Virus record (IMG/VR): IMGVR_UViG_3300033064_002265
Location: 1 to 32,832 of that record
Reading direction: 5' to 3' (one strand)
From: a virus
Length of the DNA: 32,832 nt
Shown here: positions 5,342-13,207 of the stretch, piece after piece
How positions within the stretch are numbered: the first letter of the stretch is position 1
How the letters are laid out: every line of letters begins with the position of its first letter
The notes under the pieces: generated by a model
Told to the model about the DNA's origin: nothing
The model's database searches: none
Seen by the model: only the letters and a program-made list of their open reading frames with translations
Program-made: the position numbers and the translations under genes

Positions 5342-7161
5342 CACTTCACCTCCGAATAGTTTTTACCAATTCCTATATCCACCTCAAGCGGAACTTTGAG
5401 TGTCATTGCATTTTTCATCGCACCAGACAAAGACTCAGCTACTTCCTCTGCATATCCATCGAAAGCCTCAAGTACGATCTCATCGTGCACTGTCATAAGT
5501 ATGGCAGCACCCCACTCAGGATGTTTATCAATCTCATCTTTCATCCTGAACATAGCCACTCGAATCATATCCGCAGACAGTGACTGAATGAGAAAGTTGA
5601 AAGCCTGACGATAGGATTTTTGTATGTGGGGGTCTAGCCTCCGTCGTCTTCCAGTTAGGCTCTTGACATATCCATGTTGTTTCAAATGCCATCGGCATCT
5701 TCTTATTGCTTTGTCAACCTCAGGGTAGGTCTTCATAAATCCATCTATGTAGGACTGTGCCTCCCCCTCAGATATCTTGAATGTCTTGCTGATACCTATT
5801 GCAGTTGTTCCATAGATGATCGGAAAATTGATCCCATTCTTTGCCTTGTACCTTTCAGAAGAAAACTTCTCCTTGTACTCTGCATAATCCTTATGGTCAG
5901 CACATAGAGCCTCCTCAGGAATACCAAGTTCAAAGACATAATCAGCAGTCATTAGATGGGGGTCTTTATTGTTATTGAAAGCATCTACTAATTTTGCATC
6001 GCCTGAAACGTGAGCTAGAACCCTAAGCTCTTGACCAGAGTAGTCACCACAGATCAAGGACTTACCCTCTGAACTTACAAAACACTTTCTGAAGTGAACT
6101 GGAAACTCCTCATGTGGTTTAGCTAGGTTCTGCATGTTGGGCTTACTGCTGCTGAATCTTCCAGTTCGTGTACCACAGTTATTGAAATCGCATCTAACTC
6201 TACCATCACCTGAAACCCACTCAGGGGCTTTTGTCAAACACTTATCAAGCACTGCTGTAACTACACTATATGTAATCATCTTCTTTACAAATGGGTTGTC
6301 TTTGTACTTTTCAAGGATAGGCTTGCTAACACTCTTCTTCCCAGTCTCGGTTAAGTCTGTAAGCTTCAGGCCAAACTTGTTCTCCAATATTTTTATCAAC
6401 TGGAGACTACTGCCTAAGTTGTGGGCTGATACAATTTCCTTCCCCCCGAACAACCCCGGCTGAATATGATAGCCACAATCTGCCATCTCGAACAACTCTT
6501 TTTCCAAGTCAAACTTCTTTGCAGAAACTTCTTTCTCCAATTTAGCACATTCCTCCAGATCGAACTTGATTCCATTAGAGTGCAGGTCAGCCAAAACGAA
6601 TTGGCATGGCATCTCAATCTCAAAAAACAACCTGTCCAACTTCTCTGCGTATAGACTTTTGTTAAAACCCTTGTGTAACTGCCAAGTCCAGATGGCATCG
6701 TTGGTAGCATACTCATAGAATCTTTTTGAAGAAACACCTTCGGATTCTGCTTCTTTCCAAGTCTGTGTTTCCACATTCAGATACTTGTTTGCTAGAAACT
6801 TCAAACCCAATCTGCTTTCTTCATTCAATAGATGTTGTGCTGTCATTGTGCAAAAGATATTCTTGGTTATATCAGTGATACCTGACTTATGGAGAACCTT
6901 AATATCGAATTGAGCGTTATGGAATATTAAGTATTTATTGCTTGTTCTCAGCATCTCTTTCAATTCTTCTATTGGTTCTTTACCCAACCTGTGTGTGTCA
7001 ACATAGCAGGCGTATTTACCGTCACAAAGGGAAAAACCTAACATCTTCAAATCATAATAATTGAGAGAAGTTGTCTCAGTATCAAGAGAAAGGACTTTGG
7101 TATTGGCCTTTGTTAAAAAATCCTTGAAGTCACCCACTATGTCTATAGGATAGATTATCAT
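5341..7161 (-). CDS. polA-like: DNA polymerase, family A (PolA/T7 type) with 3'-5' exonuclease
   Basis: A 606-aa replicative polymerase about the size of the Klenow fragment, without a 5'-nuclease domain. The N-terminal DEDDy proofreading exonuclease is intact: D27/E29 (LDTET), D86 (HNAQFD) and Y151-x3-D155 (YATND). The polymerase domain has TRTGRFSSSKPNMQNL near 332-346, motif A DYSGQELR at 373-380, motif B R437-x3-K441...F446...Y450-G, and motif C VHDE at 558-561. All catalytic carboxylates are present. Motif B has one extra residue between K441 and F446 compared with E. coli Pol I (K758-F762), and Pro where Gly is usual. The aromatic at the 762-equivalent position is Phe. It begins at the stop of the HTH gene (TAATG) and heads the replication operon. 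Confidence 0.97.
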   Translation of the reverse strand: MIIYPIDIVGDFKDFLTKANTKVLSLDTETTSLNYYDLKMLGFSLCDGKYACYVDTHRLGKEPIEELKEMLRTSNKYLIFHNAQFDIKVLHKSGITDITKNIFCTMTAQHLLNEESRLGLKFLANKYLNVETQTWKEAESEGVSSKRFYEYATNDAIWTWQLHKGFNKSLYAEKLDRLFFEIEMPCQFVLADLHSNGIKFDLEECAKLEKEVSAKKFDLEKELFEMADCGYHIQPGLFGGKEIVSAHNLGSSLQLIKILENKFGLKLTDLTETGKKSVSKPILEKYKDNPFVKKMITYSVVTAVLDKCLTKAPEWVSGDGRVRCDFNNCGTRTGRFSSSKPNMQNLAKPHEEFPVHFRKCFVSSEGKSLICGDYSGQELRVLAHVSGDAKLVDAFNNNKDPHLMTADYVFELGIPEEALCADHKDYAEYKEKFSSERYKAKNGINFPIIYGTTAIGISKTFKISEGEAQSYIDGFMKTYPEVDKAIRRCRWHLKQHGYVKSLTGRRRRLDPHIQKSYRQAFNFLIQSLSADMIRVAMFRMKDEIDKHPEWGAAILMTVHDEIVLEAFDGYAEEVAESLSGAMKNAMTLKVPLEVDIGIGKNYSEVK

Positions 7162-7463
7162 TAGAATTTCACCTTAACTTCGCCAATCCAATCACAAGCT
7201 CTCTCAGACCACACTCCAATCCTCCAAGGATTTCTCATCTTCTCCTTAGAAAAATCCAAAGGATTTGTCCATTTTACCCTAGTCTCCTTCAACATTGGAT
7301 ACTTTTTGAGCAAATGATCCCAAGCACTCCTGACAGTTTTGACGTTCCATCCAAGCTCATCTGCACATTTTTTGAAGGACAGTCCATCAAAAAGAGTATG
7401 TCTCAGCATTATCAATTCCAGCTCTATAGGCTCCATACCCAAACTCTTTATTAACTCTTCCAT
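7161..7463 (-). CDS. Small helix-turn-helix protein
   Basis: A 100-aa protein. A helix-turn-helix-like stretch (SFKKCADELGWNVKTVRSAWDHLLKK, about residues 29-54) resembles sigma-factor region 4 or a small DNA-binding regulator. The C-terminal part has several Trp residues (WTNPLD, NPWRIGVW, CDWIGEV) and no known domain. AAAGGGG lies before the ATG. It is the first gene after promoter 7486-7513 and its stop overlaps the polymerase start by one base. It may regulate the divergent promoters or act in replication initiation; this is inference. Confidence 0.75.
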   Translation of the reverse strand: MEELIKSLGMEPIELELIMLRHTLFDGLSFKKCADELGWNVKTVRSAWDHLLKKYPMLKETRVKWTNPLDFSKEKMRNPWRIGVWSERACDWIGEVKVKF

Positions 7464-7485
7464 TTTTAATCCCCTTTCTAATTAA

Positions 7486-7513
7486 ACTATACACCATAAA
7501 AAAGGAAAGTCAA
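7486..7513 (-). promoter_or_regulatory. Sigma70-type promoter P2 for the replication operon
   Basis: On the minus strand TTGACT (7513-7508) and TATAGT (7491-7486) are separated by 16 bases, ending about 22 bases before the ATG of the HTH gene. TTGACTTT and TGGTGTATAGT are identical to the promoter at 665-693. The ribosome site AAAGGGG follows between the -10 box and the start, so the leader is short. This is the best-supported promoter in the window. Confidence 0.8.
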
Positions 7514-7635
7514 ATGCTAAATTGACATAAATTAGTATATTCTGACATATCTTTTAATAGTAGGGATTGTACTGATTATAGCTACGGTTGTAGGGTCTGT
7601 AGGGAGAAGAGGTATGTCTGTGATTAAAGTATGAA

Positions 7636-7666
7636 GGGGCAGTGGGGGGAGCAGGGATGCGGGGGG
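7636..7666 (+). other. Canonical four-run G-quadruplex motif
   Basis: Four G-runs (GGGG, GGGGGG, GGG, GGGGGG) are separated by three 4-base loops (CAGT, AGCA, ATGC), which satisfies the G3+N1-7 rule with room to spare. In an AT-rich phage this is very unlikely by chance. It could form in the plus strand DNA or in the leader RNA of the virion operon. Confidence 0.75.
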
Positions 7667-7692
7667 ACAAAAAAGTTTGGATGGAACCAAGA

Positions 7693-7747
7693 ACCGACTC
7701 CGCAAGGAGTTGGTATCAAAAGAAGGTCGGGATGACCGAAAGTGATA
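7693..7747 (+). other. Two adjacent stable hairpins in the leader
   Basis: ACCGACTCC (7693-7701) pairs with GGAGTTGGT (7706-7714) with one G-U pair and a stable GCAA tetraloop. Immediately after, TATCA (7714-7718) pairs with TGATA (7743-7747) outside GGTC (7725-7728)/GACC (7734-7737). The tetraloop and tandem order favour RNA function on the plus strand. No U-tract follows, so this is not a simple terminator. Confidence 0.5.
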
Positions 7748-7876
7748 GGTTAAGAAAGTAGTCATGGATGACGGATAAGGGACTAATAACTGGGTGTCTG
7801 GAAGAATAAAACGTGTGTAGTGTTTATAACGAATACAATCAAAAAATGATTAAACTATGGAGGGGTAAGGCTTTAT

Positions 7877-8056
7877 ATGAAGAAGAAGTGTATAGAATGT
7901 GAGACTGTTAAACCTTTTACCGCTTTTAAAGAGCGTGAGGATGGGTGGGGTCTATATGCTTGGTGTGATGATTGCCGTAGCCGATTAGGTAGGCTCCACC
8001 CAAATCCAGAATCTGAAGAATTTATCAATAAAACTGGGGTATTTAATGCCTTCTAA
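7877..8056 (+). CDS. Zinc-finger stub upstream of terminase (HNH-nuclease-like N-terminus)
   Basis: A 59-aa gene from the ATG at 7877, with TAAGG 6 bases upstream. It begins KKKCIECETVKPFTAFKERE and continues to WCDDCRSR. This CxxC...CxxC zinc module with KPFxxF is commonly found at the N-terminus of phage HNH endonucleases and related proteins. Here no HNH motif follows; the frame ends after a short acidic tail and overlaps TerS by 11 bases. HNH proteins next to terminase genes assist packaging in HK97-type phages, so this may be a reduced relative or an independent DNA-binding protein. Confidence 0.7.
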   Translation: MKKKCIECETVKPFTAFKEREDGWGLYAWCDDCRSRLGRLHPNPESEEFINKTGVFNAF

Positions 8057-8651
8057 GAAAAGCACTGCACTTGTTTCCACAGATATGATTGACAGGAAGA
8101 AGGGGAATGGTGCTAGATTCCACGTAGACTTTATTGGATTGGTTGCTTCCTTGAAGGCTGCGGGACTCAGTGATGAGTACATAGAGAGCAAACTCAAAGT
8201 AAAACCACAAACTCTAAAGCGTTGGAGAAAAAATAATCCAGAGTTGGAACGGGCTTGGCAAGACGGTAAATGCGAGGCGTTAAAGCATCTGGTAGCCACA
8301 GCATATCAGGTAGCCACAGGTTATGACTTTCAGGAGACTGAAGAGGTTTACAAGGTAGAGAAAGACGACAAAGGTAAGTCCGTAGAAAATCTTGTAAAGA
8401 GGTCAAGGAAAACAAAGAGGCAAAAACCTGATACTGCTGTGCTAATATTCATGTTGTGTAATTTGGTACAGGGATTTAAGAACATTAAGAATGTAGAGGT
8501 TACTGAGAAGAAGAAGGTTGAGAGTCTTGAGTTGAAGGGTGAGGTAAGTGCTGAACAGATAATGCAACTCGCTGGAGCTTTAGTAAATCAGGCTCCTCAG
8601 GATTCTGCGAAGAGGAAAATTGTTGAGAGTGAGGTAGTGGATGGAGATTAG
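8046..8651 (+). CDS. terS: Terminase small subunit (putative)
   Basis: A 201-aa protein. Residues about 45-75 form a predicted helix-turn-helix (LSDEYIESKLKVKPQTLKRWRKNNPELERAW), a typical DNA-recognition domain of phage small terminases. The middle is basic (VKRSRKTKRQKPD), followed by a predicted oligomerisation segment (TAVLIFMLCNLVQGF) and a charged C-terminus. TerS binds the packaging site and recruits TerL to the genome. The gene overlaps the zinc stub by 11 bases and the TerL start by 11 bases. The ribosome site is weak, so coupling from the upstream gene is likely. Assignment rests on the HTH and on the position directly before TerL. Confidence 0.85.
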   Translation: MPSKKSTALVSTDMIDRKKGNGARFHVDFIGLVASLKAAGLSDEYIESKLKVKPQTLKRWRKNNPELERAWQDGKCEALKHLVATAYQVATGYDFQETEEVYKVEKDDKGKSVENLVKRSRKTKRQKPDTAVLIFMLCNLVQGFKNIKNVEVTEKKKVESLELKGEVSAEQIMQLAGALVNQAPQDSAKRKIVESEVVDGD

Positions 8652-10647
8652 TAAAGCTGATTCTCCTATTTCTTTTTTTGAGATGATACCTACTAATCTT
8701 GTGGAGAATATAGCTTTTAGAGTTAATCTCCACCAGAAGCTTGAAGCTGATAAGGGTTTCCAAAAAGTTTTCATTGAGATGGTCTTAGACTATCCACCGC
8801 TCTTTTATAATTCAATAGCTTGGACATTTAATCCGAGAAAACCAAGAGGACAGAAGAACCTTCCCTTTATTTTAAGACCTGCCCAGATAGATGCTGTTGA
8901 GGCAATTGACAAAGCCTTCAAAGAACACTACAACGCAGTGTTAGATAAAACAAGGGATGAAGGTGCTACTGAACTTATCACAAAATATTTTGCCATGCAC
9001 TTTCTGTTTAACGAGCAGACTCAGTTTTTAGTAGGATCAAGAAAAGCAGAGTTTGTTGATAAGGGTGTTGAACTGATTGGTGATAAGATCGTAGGGGCAC
9101 ACAAAACTCTCTTCCATAAGTTGCTCTACGGAGTACACACTGCACCTAACTGGGCAAAGCCAGAAAATTATCTGAAGACTTTTATGCTGCTTCAGAATCT
9201 TGACAACGGCTCTGTGATAAGTGGTGAATCAACAAACGAGAACTTTGGGGCTGGGGATAGGCAATCTGCGGTGTTGGTAGATGAGCTTGGTAGAATTGAA
9301 CATCGTGTGGCAAGAGCTTTGACTGAGAATCTAAGTGATGTAACTGATTCTACTTTTTATTGTTCTACTCACTTTTATGGTGCTGCACATCCTTACAACC
9401 AATTGATTACTCAGAAGATTGGTGATATAAAAGTAATCGTACTCCCTTGGGAAAGAAACCCAGAGAAAAATGAAGGGCTGTACCTATCACCAAATCCCGG
9501 CATCATTCAGATAAAAGACATAGACTACTACAGGGATATCTGTCCCTCAGTATTCAATGAAGTTATAGAGATGCAGGATTTTAATGTAGAGGTACATGAG
9601 GAAGAGCTACAACAACACGATATTACCTTTGTTGCTGATGGTGGGGATAGAAACGAAAAGGGTTGGCGTTCTGTTTGGTATGACCATGAGGAGACTGAGC
9701 GTTCCGCAAGAAACATGGCAGCGAACATCGACCGGAGGGCCGTTGGTTCCGGGGACACCTTCTTTTCACTTCCTGCGTTGGCACGAATGGAAGAGGAACA
9801 CTGTAGACGACCTGATTACGTTGGTGATATAAAACTTGACAGCACGATCACTGACAATGATAAACTCATAATAAATTCAGCAGCATTCATTGACAACAAA
9901 AGAGGGAAATTGCAATGGTGGGGCAAATTGGTCGATGGAAGACCTAGGCAGGATCATAACTATATCATTGCCTGTGACATCTCCAGAGGGACAGGGGCGT
10001 CTAACAGTGTTGCGGGTATCTACGATGTCAATACCTCTGAGAAGGTTGGAATTTGGGTTGATGCTTTGACATCTCCTCAGGATTTTGCTGACTTGACAGT
10101 GGGGATGTGCAAATGGGTTGGTGGTTCTTATTGGACCCCTTATCTTATCTGGGAAGGCAATGGACCCGGAGACTTATTTGAGCAGCGTGTTGTTCATCAT
10201 GGGTATAGTTTTGTTTATATCCGAAGAACAGAGGGCAAGATCAGGAAGAAGAAAATGGGCCAACGTGGTTGGTGGTCTAGTAGGGAGGGGAAGAGAAGAC
10301 TTTTACAGGATTTGGATGGGGCAATAGATTCAGCCATAAAGAAGGACAAGACAAGAAAGAAATTAATTATTCACGATGCAGATTCTATTCGTGAATATGA
10401 AAACTATATTGAGTACACTGCCGGTGGTTGTGGTCCCGCAAGGCTAATTGAAGAGTCTGACAATGCGAGAGCACTCCACGGTGACAGGGTAATTCCAGAC
10501 GGATTGTTTGTCCTCGCTAGTACGATACAGCCAGAAGCTGTCGCAAAAAAAGAGAAGAAGAGGCCAAAGCACTGCGTAGGAACACGATTAGAAAAGAGAA
10601 GGCAAGCAGCCAGAGAAAAAAGTCTTAATAAGAGGTTTCCCTATTAA
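8641..10647 (+). CDS. terL: Terminase large subunit (ATPase and nuclease)
   Basis: A 668-aa packaging motor. The ATPase domain has a non-canonical Walker A, KTRDEGAT (103-110), as usual for TerL, Walker B VLVDEL with D214/E215, and a coupling-type motif CSTH (241-244). The C-terminal RNase H-like nuclease domain begins with IIACDIS (D446), then IWEGNGPG near 503, and a later Asp-containing HGDRVIPDG segment likely supplies the last metal ligand. The tail is very basic (KKEKKRPKH...). The start ATG overlaps the end of TerS and GAGGT lies upstream. The protein works at the portal vertex to pump and cut DNA. The stop shares a base with the portal start. Confidence 0.93.
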   Translation: MEISKADSPISFFEMIPTNLVENIAFRVNLHQKLEADKGFQKVFIEMVLDYPPLFYNSIAWTFNPRKPRGQKNLPFILRPAQIDAVEAIDKAFKEHYNAVLDKTRDEGATELITKYFAMHFLFNEQTQFLVGSRKAEFVDKGVELIGDKIVGAHKTLFHKLLYGVHTAPNWAKPENYLKTFMLLQNLDNGSVISGESTNENFGAGDRQSAVLVDELGRIEHRVARALTENLSDVTDSTFYCSTHFYGAAHPYNQLITQKIGDIKVIVLPWERNPEKNEGLYLSPNPGIIQIKDIDYYRDICPSVFNEVIEMQDFNVEVHEEELQQHDITFVADGGDRNEKGWRSVWYDHEETERSARNMAANIDRRAVGSGDTFFSLPALARMEEEHCRRPDYVGDIKLDSTITDNDKLIINSAAFIDNKRGKLQWWGKLVDGRPRQDHNYIIACDISRGTGASNSVAGIYDVNTSEKVGIWVDALTSPQDFADLTVGMCKWVGGSYWTPYLIWEGNGPGDLFEQRVVHHGYSFVYIRRTEGKIRKKKMGQRGWWSSREGKRRLLQDLDGAIDSAIKKDKTRKKLIIHDADSIREYENYIEYTAGGCGPARLIEESDNARALHGDRVIPDGLFVLASTIQPEAVAKKEKKRPKHCVGTRLEKRRQAAREKSLNKRFPY

Positions 10648-12371
10648 TGTCTACTATACATGAAAAAAATGTAAGGATGAGTTTCCCAAAAAGGATTGCC
10701 AGATCAATCTTAGCGTGGGAAAGAAAATACGATCATGTTTTGCAAGCTCGCAACCTTATGTTAAAAGCTTGGGAGAGTGGTTACTCTTCAGCAAGGGATG
10801 ACCTCTCAAGGAATGGGGCACATCCGGTCAATCTTATTGACAGGGGTATGGCTATTTTGATCCCCTACCTTGTGATGAGTAATCCAAAAGTTTTAGTCAC
10901 TACCGAAAAAACAGAGTTCAAGCCATTTGCACTCACCACAGAGTTAGCTTTAAACCATTTCCTGAAAGAGATCAAATTTGCCAAGAGAACTCTACGACCT
11001 TTGGTAAGAGACGCTCTGCTCGGTTTGGGTATAGTCAAGACAGGGATAGCACGAAAGTGGCAGATACCTATTTTTGGTCATCTGCACGACGTAGGCCAAC
11101 CCTATGCTGATGTGATTGATATAAGTGATTATTTTGGTGATTGTACTTCAGATAACTTCGAGGGATTTGAGTTAGAGGGAAACCGTTTTAGGATGCAACT
11201 GGAGGTTGCTCAGGATTTATATCCCAAGTATGCCGACAGACTGAAATCTTCGTTTGGTAGGTGGGGAGATAGAAAACCACCAACAGCACCTCAGGACAAT
11301 GAATCAGGAACATTGAAAAATTTTGTTGAATTGGCCGAAGTTTGGTTGCCTGATGAAAAGACTATTATTACCATTGATCCCCATGACCCAGACGCTAAGA
11401 TTATGAAGACAGTTCACGCTGAATGCGATGAGTCTGGTCCTTATGATAAATTGGGTTTCAAGAATTTTTCAAAGACATTGATTGCACCCCCTCCGGTTTG
11501 GTTTTGGATGGACACTGACGCAGCATTAAATGTTATAGTCAATAAAGTTGTCAATCAAGCAAATTCACAAAAGGCAGTTCTGACTTATGAGGGGGACTCT
11601 GCTCAGGATGCTCAGAATATTGCATTGGCCGGGGATAGACAGGCTATAAGAGTTCAGTCAAAAGACGGAGTTGGTATATTTGAGTTCCCCGGTGTGGATA
11701 GGGAACAGTATCCTTGGATGCAATACCTTGAGGGACAGTATGCAAAGCAGGAAGTAAATCTTGATCAGCTTGGTGGAAGAAGTCCTGCTGCTGAGACTTT
11801 GGGACAGGAGCAAATGTTATTCTCTACTGCCAGCAAGGGTGTAGATGATATGGTTAATCAGGTGTATGATACCACATCTGATGTTCTAACAAAGCTGGCA
11901 AATTTTTTCTGGAAAGACCCCCTTTATCAGTTACCAGTAATCAAAAGGATTCCCGGATATGGTGACGTAGAGGTTATGTATGATGATGCTGCAAGAGAGG
12001 GTGAGTTCTTCGATTACAATTTTAATGTTGAGCCTTACTCAATGCAGAGGTTGAATCCTGATGCTGAGTACAGAAAACTTCTCAACTTCATGGGTCAGTG
12101 GGTATTGCCAACAGCCCAAATAGCAGCACAGCAGGGTGCGACAATAGATGTTCCTGTTGTAACGGAACAGCTTGCTAGATTCCTACAACTGAGGGAATTG
12201 GATAATTGGTATAAGCCTTCAGTACCATCAGCAGCCAAATTGAATCCGTACAACCCCCAACAGGGACAGACTAAGAATAAGTCAATAGCTGATGGCAGGA
12301 CTGGCTCAAATCCAGCAAGTGATCAGGCCAACAGTATGCAGAAAACTATGAAGAATGGGAACCCAGTGTAA
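10647..12371 (+). CDS. Portal protein
   Basis: A 574-aa protein directly after TerL (TAATG overlap). The N-terminus ERKYDHVLQARNLMLKAWESGY, followed by NLIDRGMAILIPYLVMSNPKVLV and helical and loop segments, is typical of phage portal or head-to-tail connector proteins. The polar C-terminus is Gln/Asn-rich and low complexity. The dodecameric portal forms the DNA channel at one capsid vertex and docks terminase and tail. No catalytic motif is expected. The position between TerL and the capsid genes, the size and the sequence style support the call; the exact subfamily is uncertain. Confidence 0.88.
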   Translation: MSTIHEKNVRMSFPKRIARSILAWERKYDHVLQARNLMLKAWESGYSSARDDLSRNGAHPVNLIDRGMAILIPYLVMSNPKVLVTTEKTEFKPFALTTELALNHFLKEIKFAKRTLRPLVRDALLGLGIVKTGIARKWQIPIFGHLHDVGQPYADVIDISDYFGDCTSDNFEGFELEGNRFRMQLEVAQDLYPKYADRLKSSFGRWGDRKPPTAPQDNESGTLKNFVELAEVWLPDEKTIITIDPHDPDAKIMKTVHAECDESGPYDKLGFKNFSKTLIAPPPVWFWMDTDAALNVIVNKVVNQANSQKAVLTYEGDSAQDAQNIALAGDRQAIRVQSKDGVGIFEFPGVDREQYPWMQYLEGQYAKQEVNLDQLGGRSPAAETLGQEQMLFSTASKGVDDMVNQVYDTTSDVLTKLANFFWKDPLYQLPVIKRIPGYGDVEVMYDDAAREGEFFDYNFNVEPYSMQRLNPDAEYRKLLNFMGQWVLPTAQIAAQQGATIDVPVVTEQLARFLQLRELDNWYKPSVPSAAKLNPYNPQQGQTKNKSIADGRTGSNPASDQANSMQKTMKNGNPV

Positions 12372-12382
12372 GGAGATTTGTT

Positions 12383-12841
12383 GTGAAGAGAAACTATCTT
12401 TTAGCTTTGGTTATGTCTTTGATTTTGTTTGTTTCAAGTTGTGCTTTCTTGGACAGTGTTTTATTGAATGATGACGGAAATGTAAAATCAGATGTTACTA
12501 AGATTGTAGATGGGGTTGGGGCTGGTGGAGCAGCAGTTGGGGCTGTAGGTATTCCCTATGGTTTTGTAGTCAGTGGTATTGCTTCTGCCTTTGGTGGAAT
12601 TGCTGCTACTTATGCGAAGATGAGAAAAACAACAAAGGCCAGTGATGACAAAGCAGTGCAAACTCAGGCTGTCATAACTGCCATAGTTGATGCAGTAAAA
12701 GCAACTAGGGATGTAAAGTTGGAGCCTGAAGGTGAGACTGTTGAACAGATGATCAAGAGGTTGGTGAAAGAGAAATTGCAGGACAAGGATATTTATAGAA
12801 TCGGCAAAACTATTATAGACGAGGCCAAAAGGAGTAACTAA
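12383..12841 (+). CDS. Putative lipoprotein with glycine-rich hydrophobic segment
   Basis: A 152-aa protein starting at GTG with AAGGAG 6 bases upstream. The N-terminus (KRN then a hydrophobic run to VSSC, Cys at residue 20) fits a signal peptide cut by signal peptidase II with lipidation of C20. A Gly/Ala/Val-rich stretch (about residues 45-73, VGAGGAAVGAVGIPYG...) could insert in membrane or pack as a helix hairpin. The rest is charged and helical. Candidates are a superinfection-exclusion lipoprotein (as T5 Llp), a spanin-like outer-membrane protein or a virion protein. It lies in the head operon between portal and small head genes and ends with a TAATG overlap. Confidence 0.75.
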   Translation: MKRNYLLALVMSLILFVSSCAFLDSVLLNDDGNVKSDVTKIVDGVGAGGAAVGAVGIPYGFVVSGIASAFGGIAATYAKMRKTTKASDDKAVQTQAVITAIVDAVKATRDVKLEPEGETVEQMIKRLVKEKLQDKDIYRIGKTIIDEAKRSN

Positions 12842-13206
12842 TGGCAGCAGCAGGATTGATTAAAATTGTAGCTCAGTTGACAGGGTTGGGTGAAGTGCAG
12901 GACTTTGCACAGCGTTTTACCCTAACTAATACTCCAGCATTGGCAACTTATAATTACAGGGAGTTGGCTGTTGCTGATACTGCCGAAGCCCTCGATCTGG
13001 GTGGAGTGTCTACGGTAGACTTGATAATTTTCAAGGCTGTAGACAATGACATGTTGATAGATACATCTTATGTTTCTTCGTTTGTGGAAGAGATAAATGT
13101 TCCTGCTGGAGAGATAGCAATCTTCAAGCCGGGGGCAACCGTCTATGTGAAGAATGAGGATGCTGCTGAGACACCTGCGTATGAGTATCTTGTAATAGGG
13201 AGATAA
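12841..13206 (+). CDS. Small beta-rich virion protein (putative)
   Basis: A 121-aa protein starting at the stop of the lipoprotein gene. The sequence is beta-strand rich (STVDLIIFKAVDNDMLIDTSYVSSFVEEINVPAGEIAIFKPGATVYVKNEDA) and ends EYLVIG, like phage small decoration or head-completion proteins. No recognised domain. Its neighbourhood (portal before, scaffold and capsid after) supports a structural or assembly role. Confidence 0.7.
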   Translation: MAAAGLIKIVAQLTGLGEVQDFAQRFTLTNTPALATYNYRELAVADTAEALDLGGVSTVDLIIFKAVDNDMLIDTSYVSSFVEEINVPAGEIAIFKPGATVYVKNEDAAETPAYEYLVIGR

Positions 13207-13207
13207 C

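Larger units (their letters stand above)
7514..7876. other. Divergent control region / structured leader
   Basis: These 363 bases separate the leftward replication operon from the rightward virion operon. A plus-strand TTGACA at 7522-7527 lacks a good -10 at normal spacing, so the rightward promoter is not certain. Features are a G-quadruplex motif at 7636-7666, a 9-bp GCAA-capped hairpin at 7693-7714 and a nested hairpin at 7714-7747 (TATCA...GGTC...GACC...TGATA). A further small hairpin lies near 7760-7772. No coding frame is convincing. A structured 5' leader, a small RNA or a packaging (pac/cos) site next to the terminase genes are all possible. Confidence 0.55.

Noticed and set aside
6414-6776. 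Alternative-frame 120-codon ORF within the polymerase gene
   Set aside because: The polymerase frame has intact motifs throughout; the alternative has none and no good start signal.
7532-7765. Open frame on the minus strand across the G-rich control region
   Set aside because: Its Pro/Leu-rich content reflects the complement of the G-runs, and it has no supporting ribosome site or domain.
7561-7876. Possible tRNA, 6S or tmRNA in the structured region
   Set aside because: No cloverleaf, T-loop consensus or tmRNA-like ends are present; I describe only hairpins.
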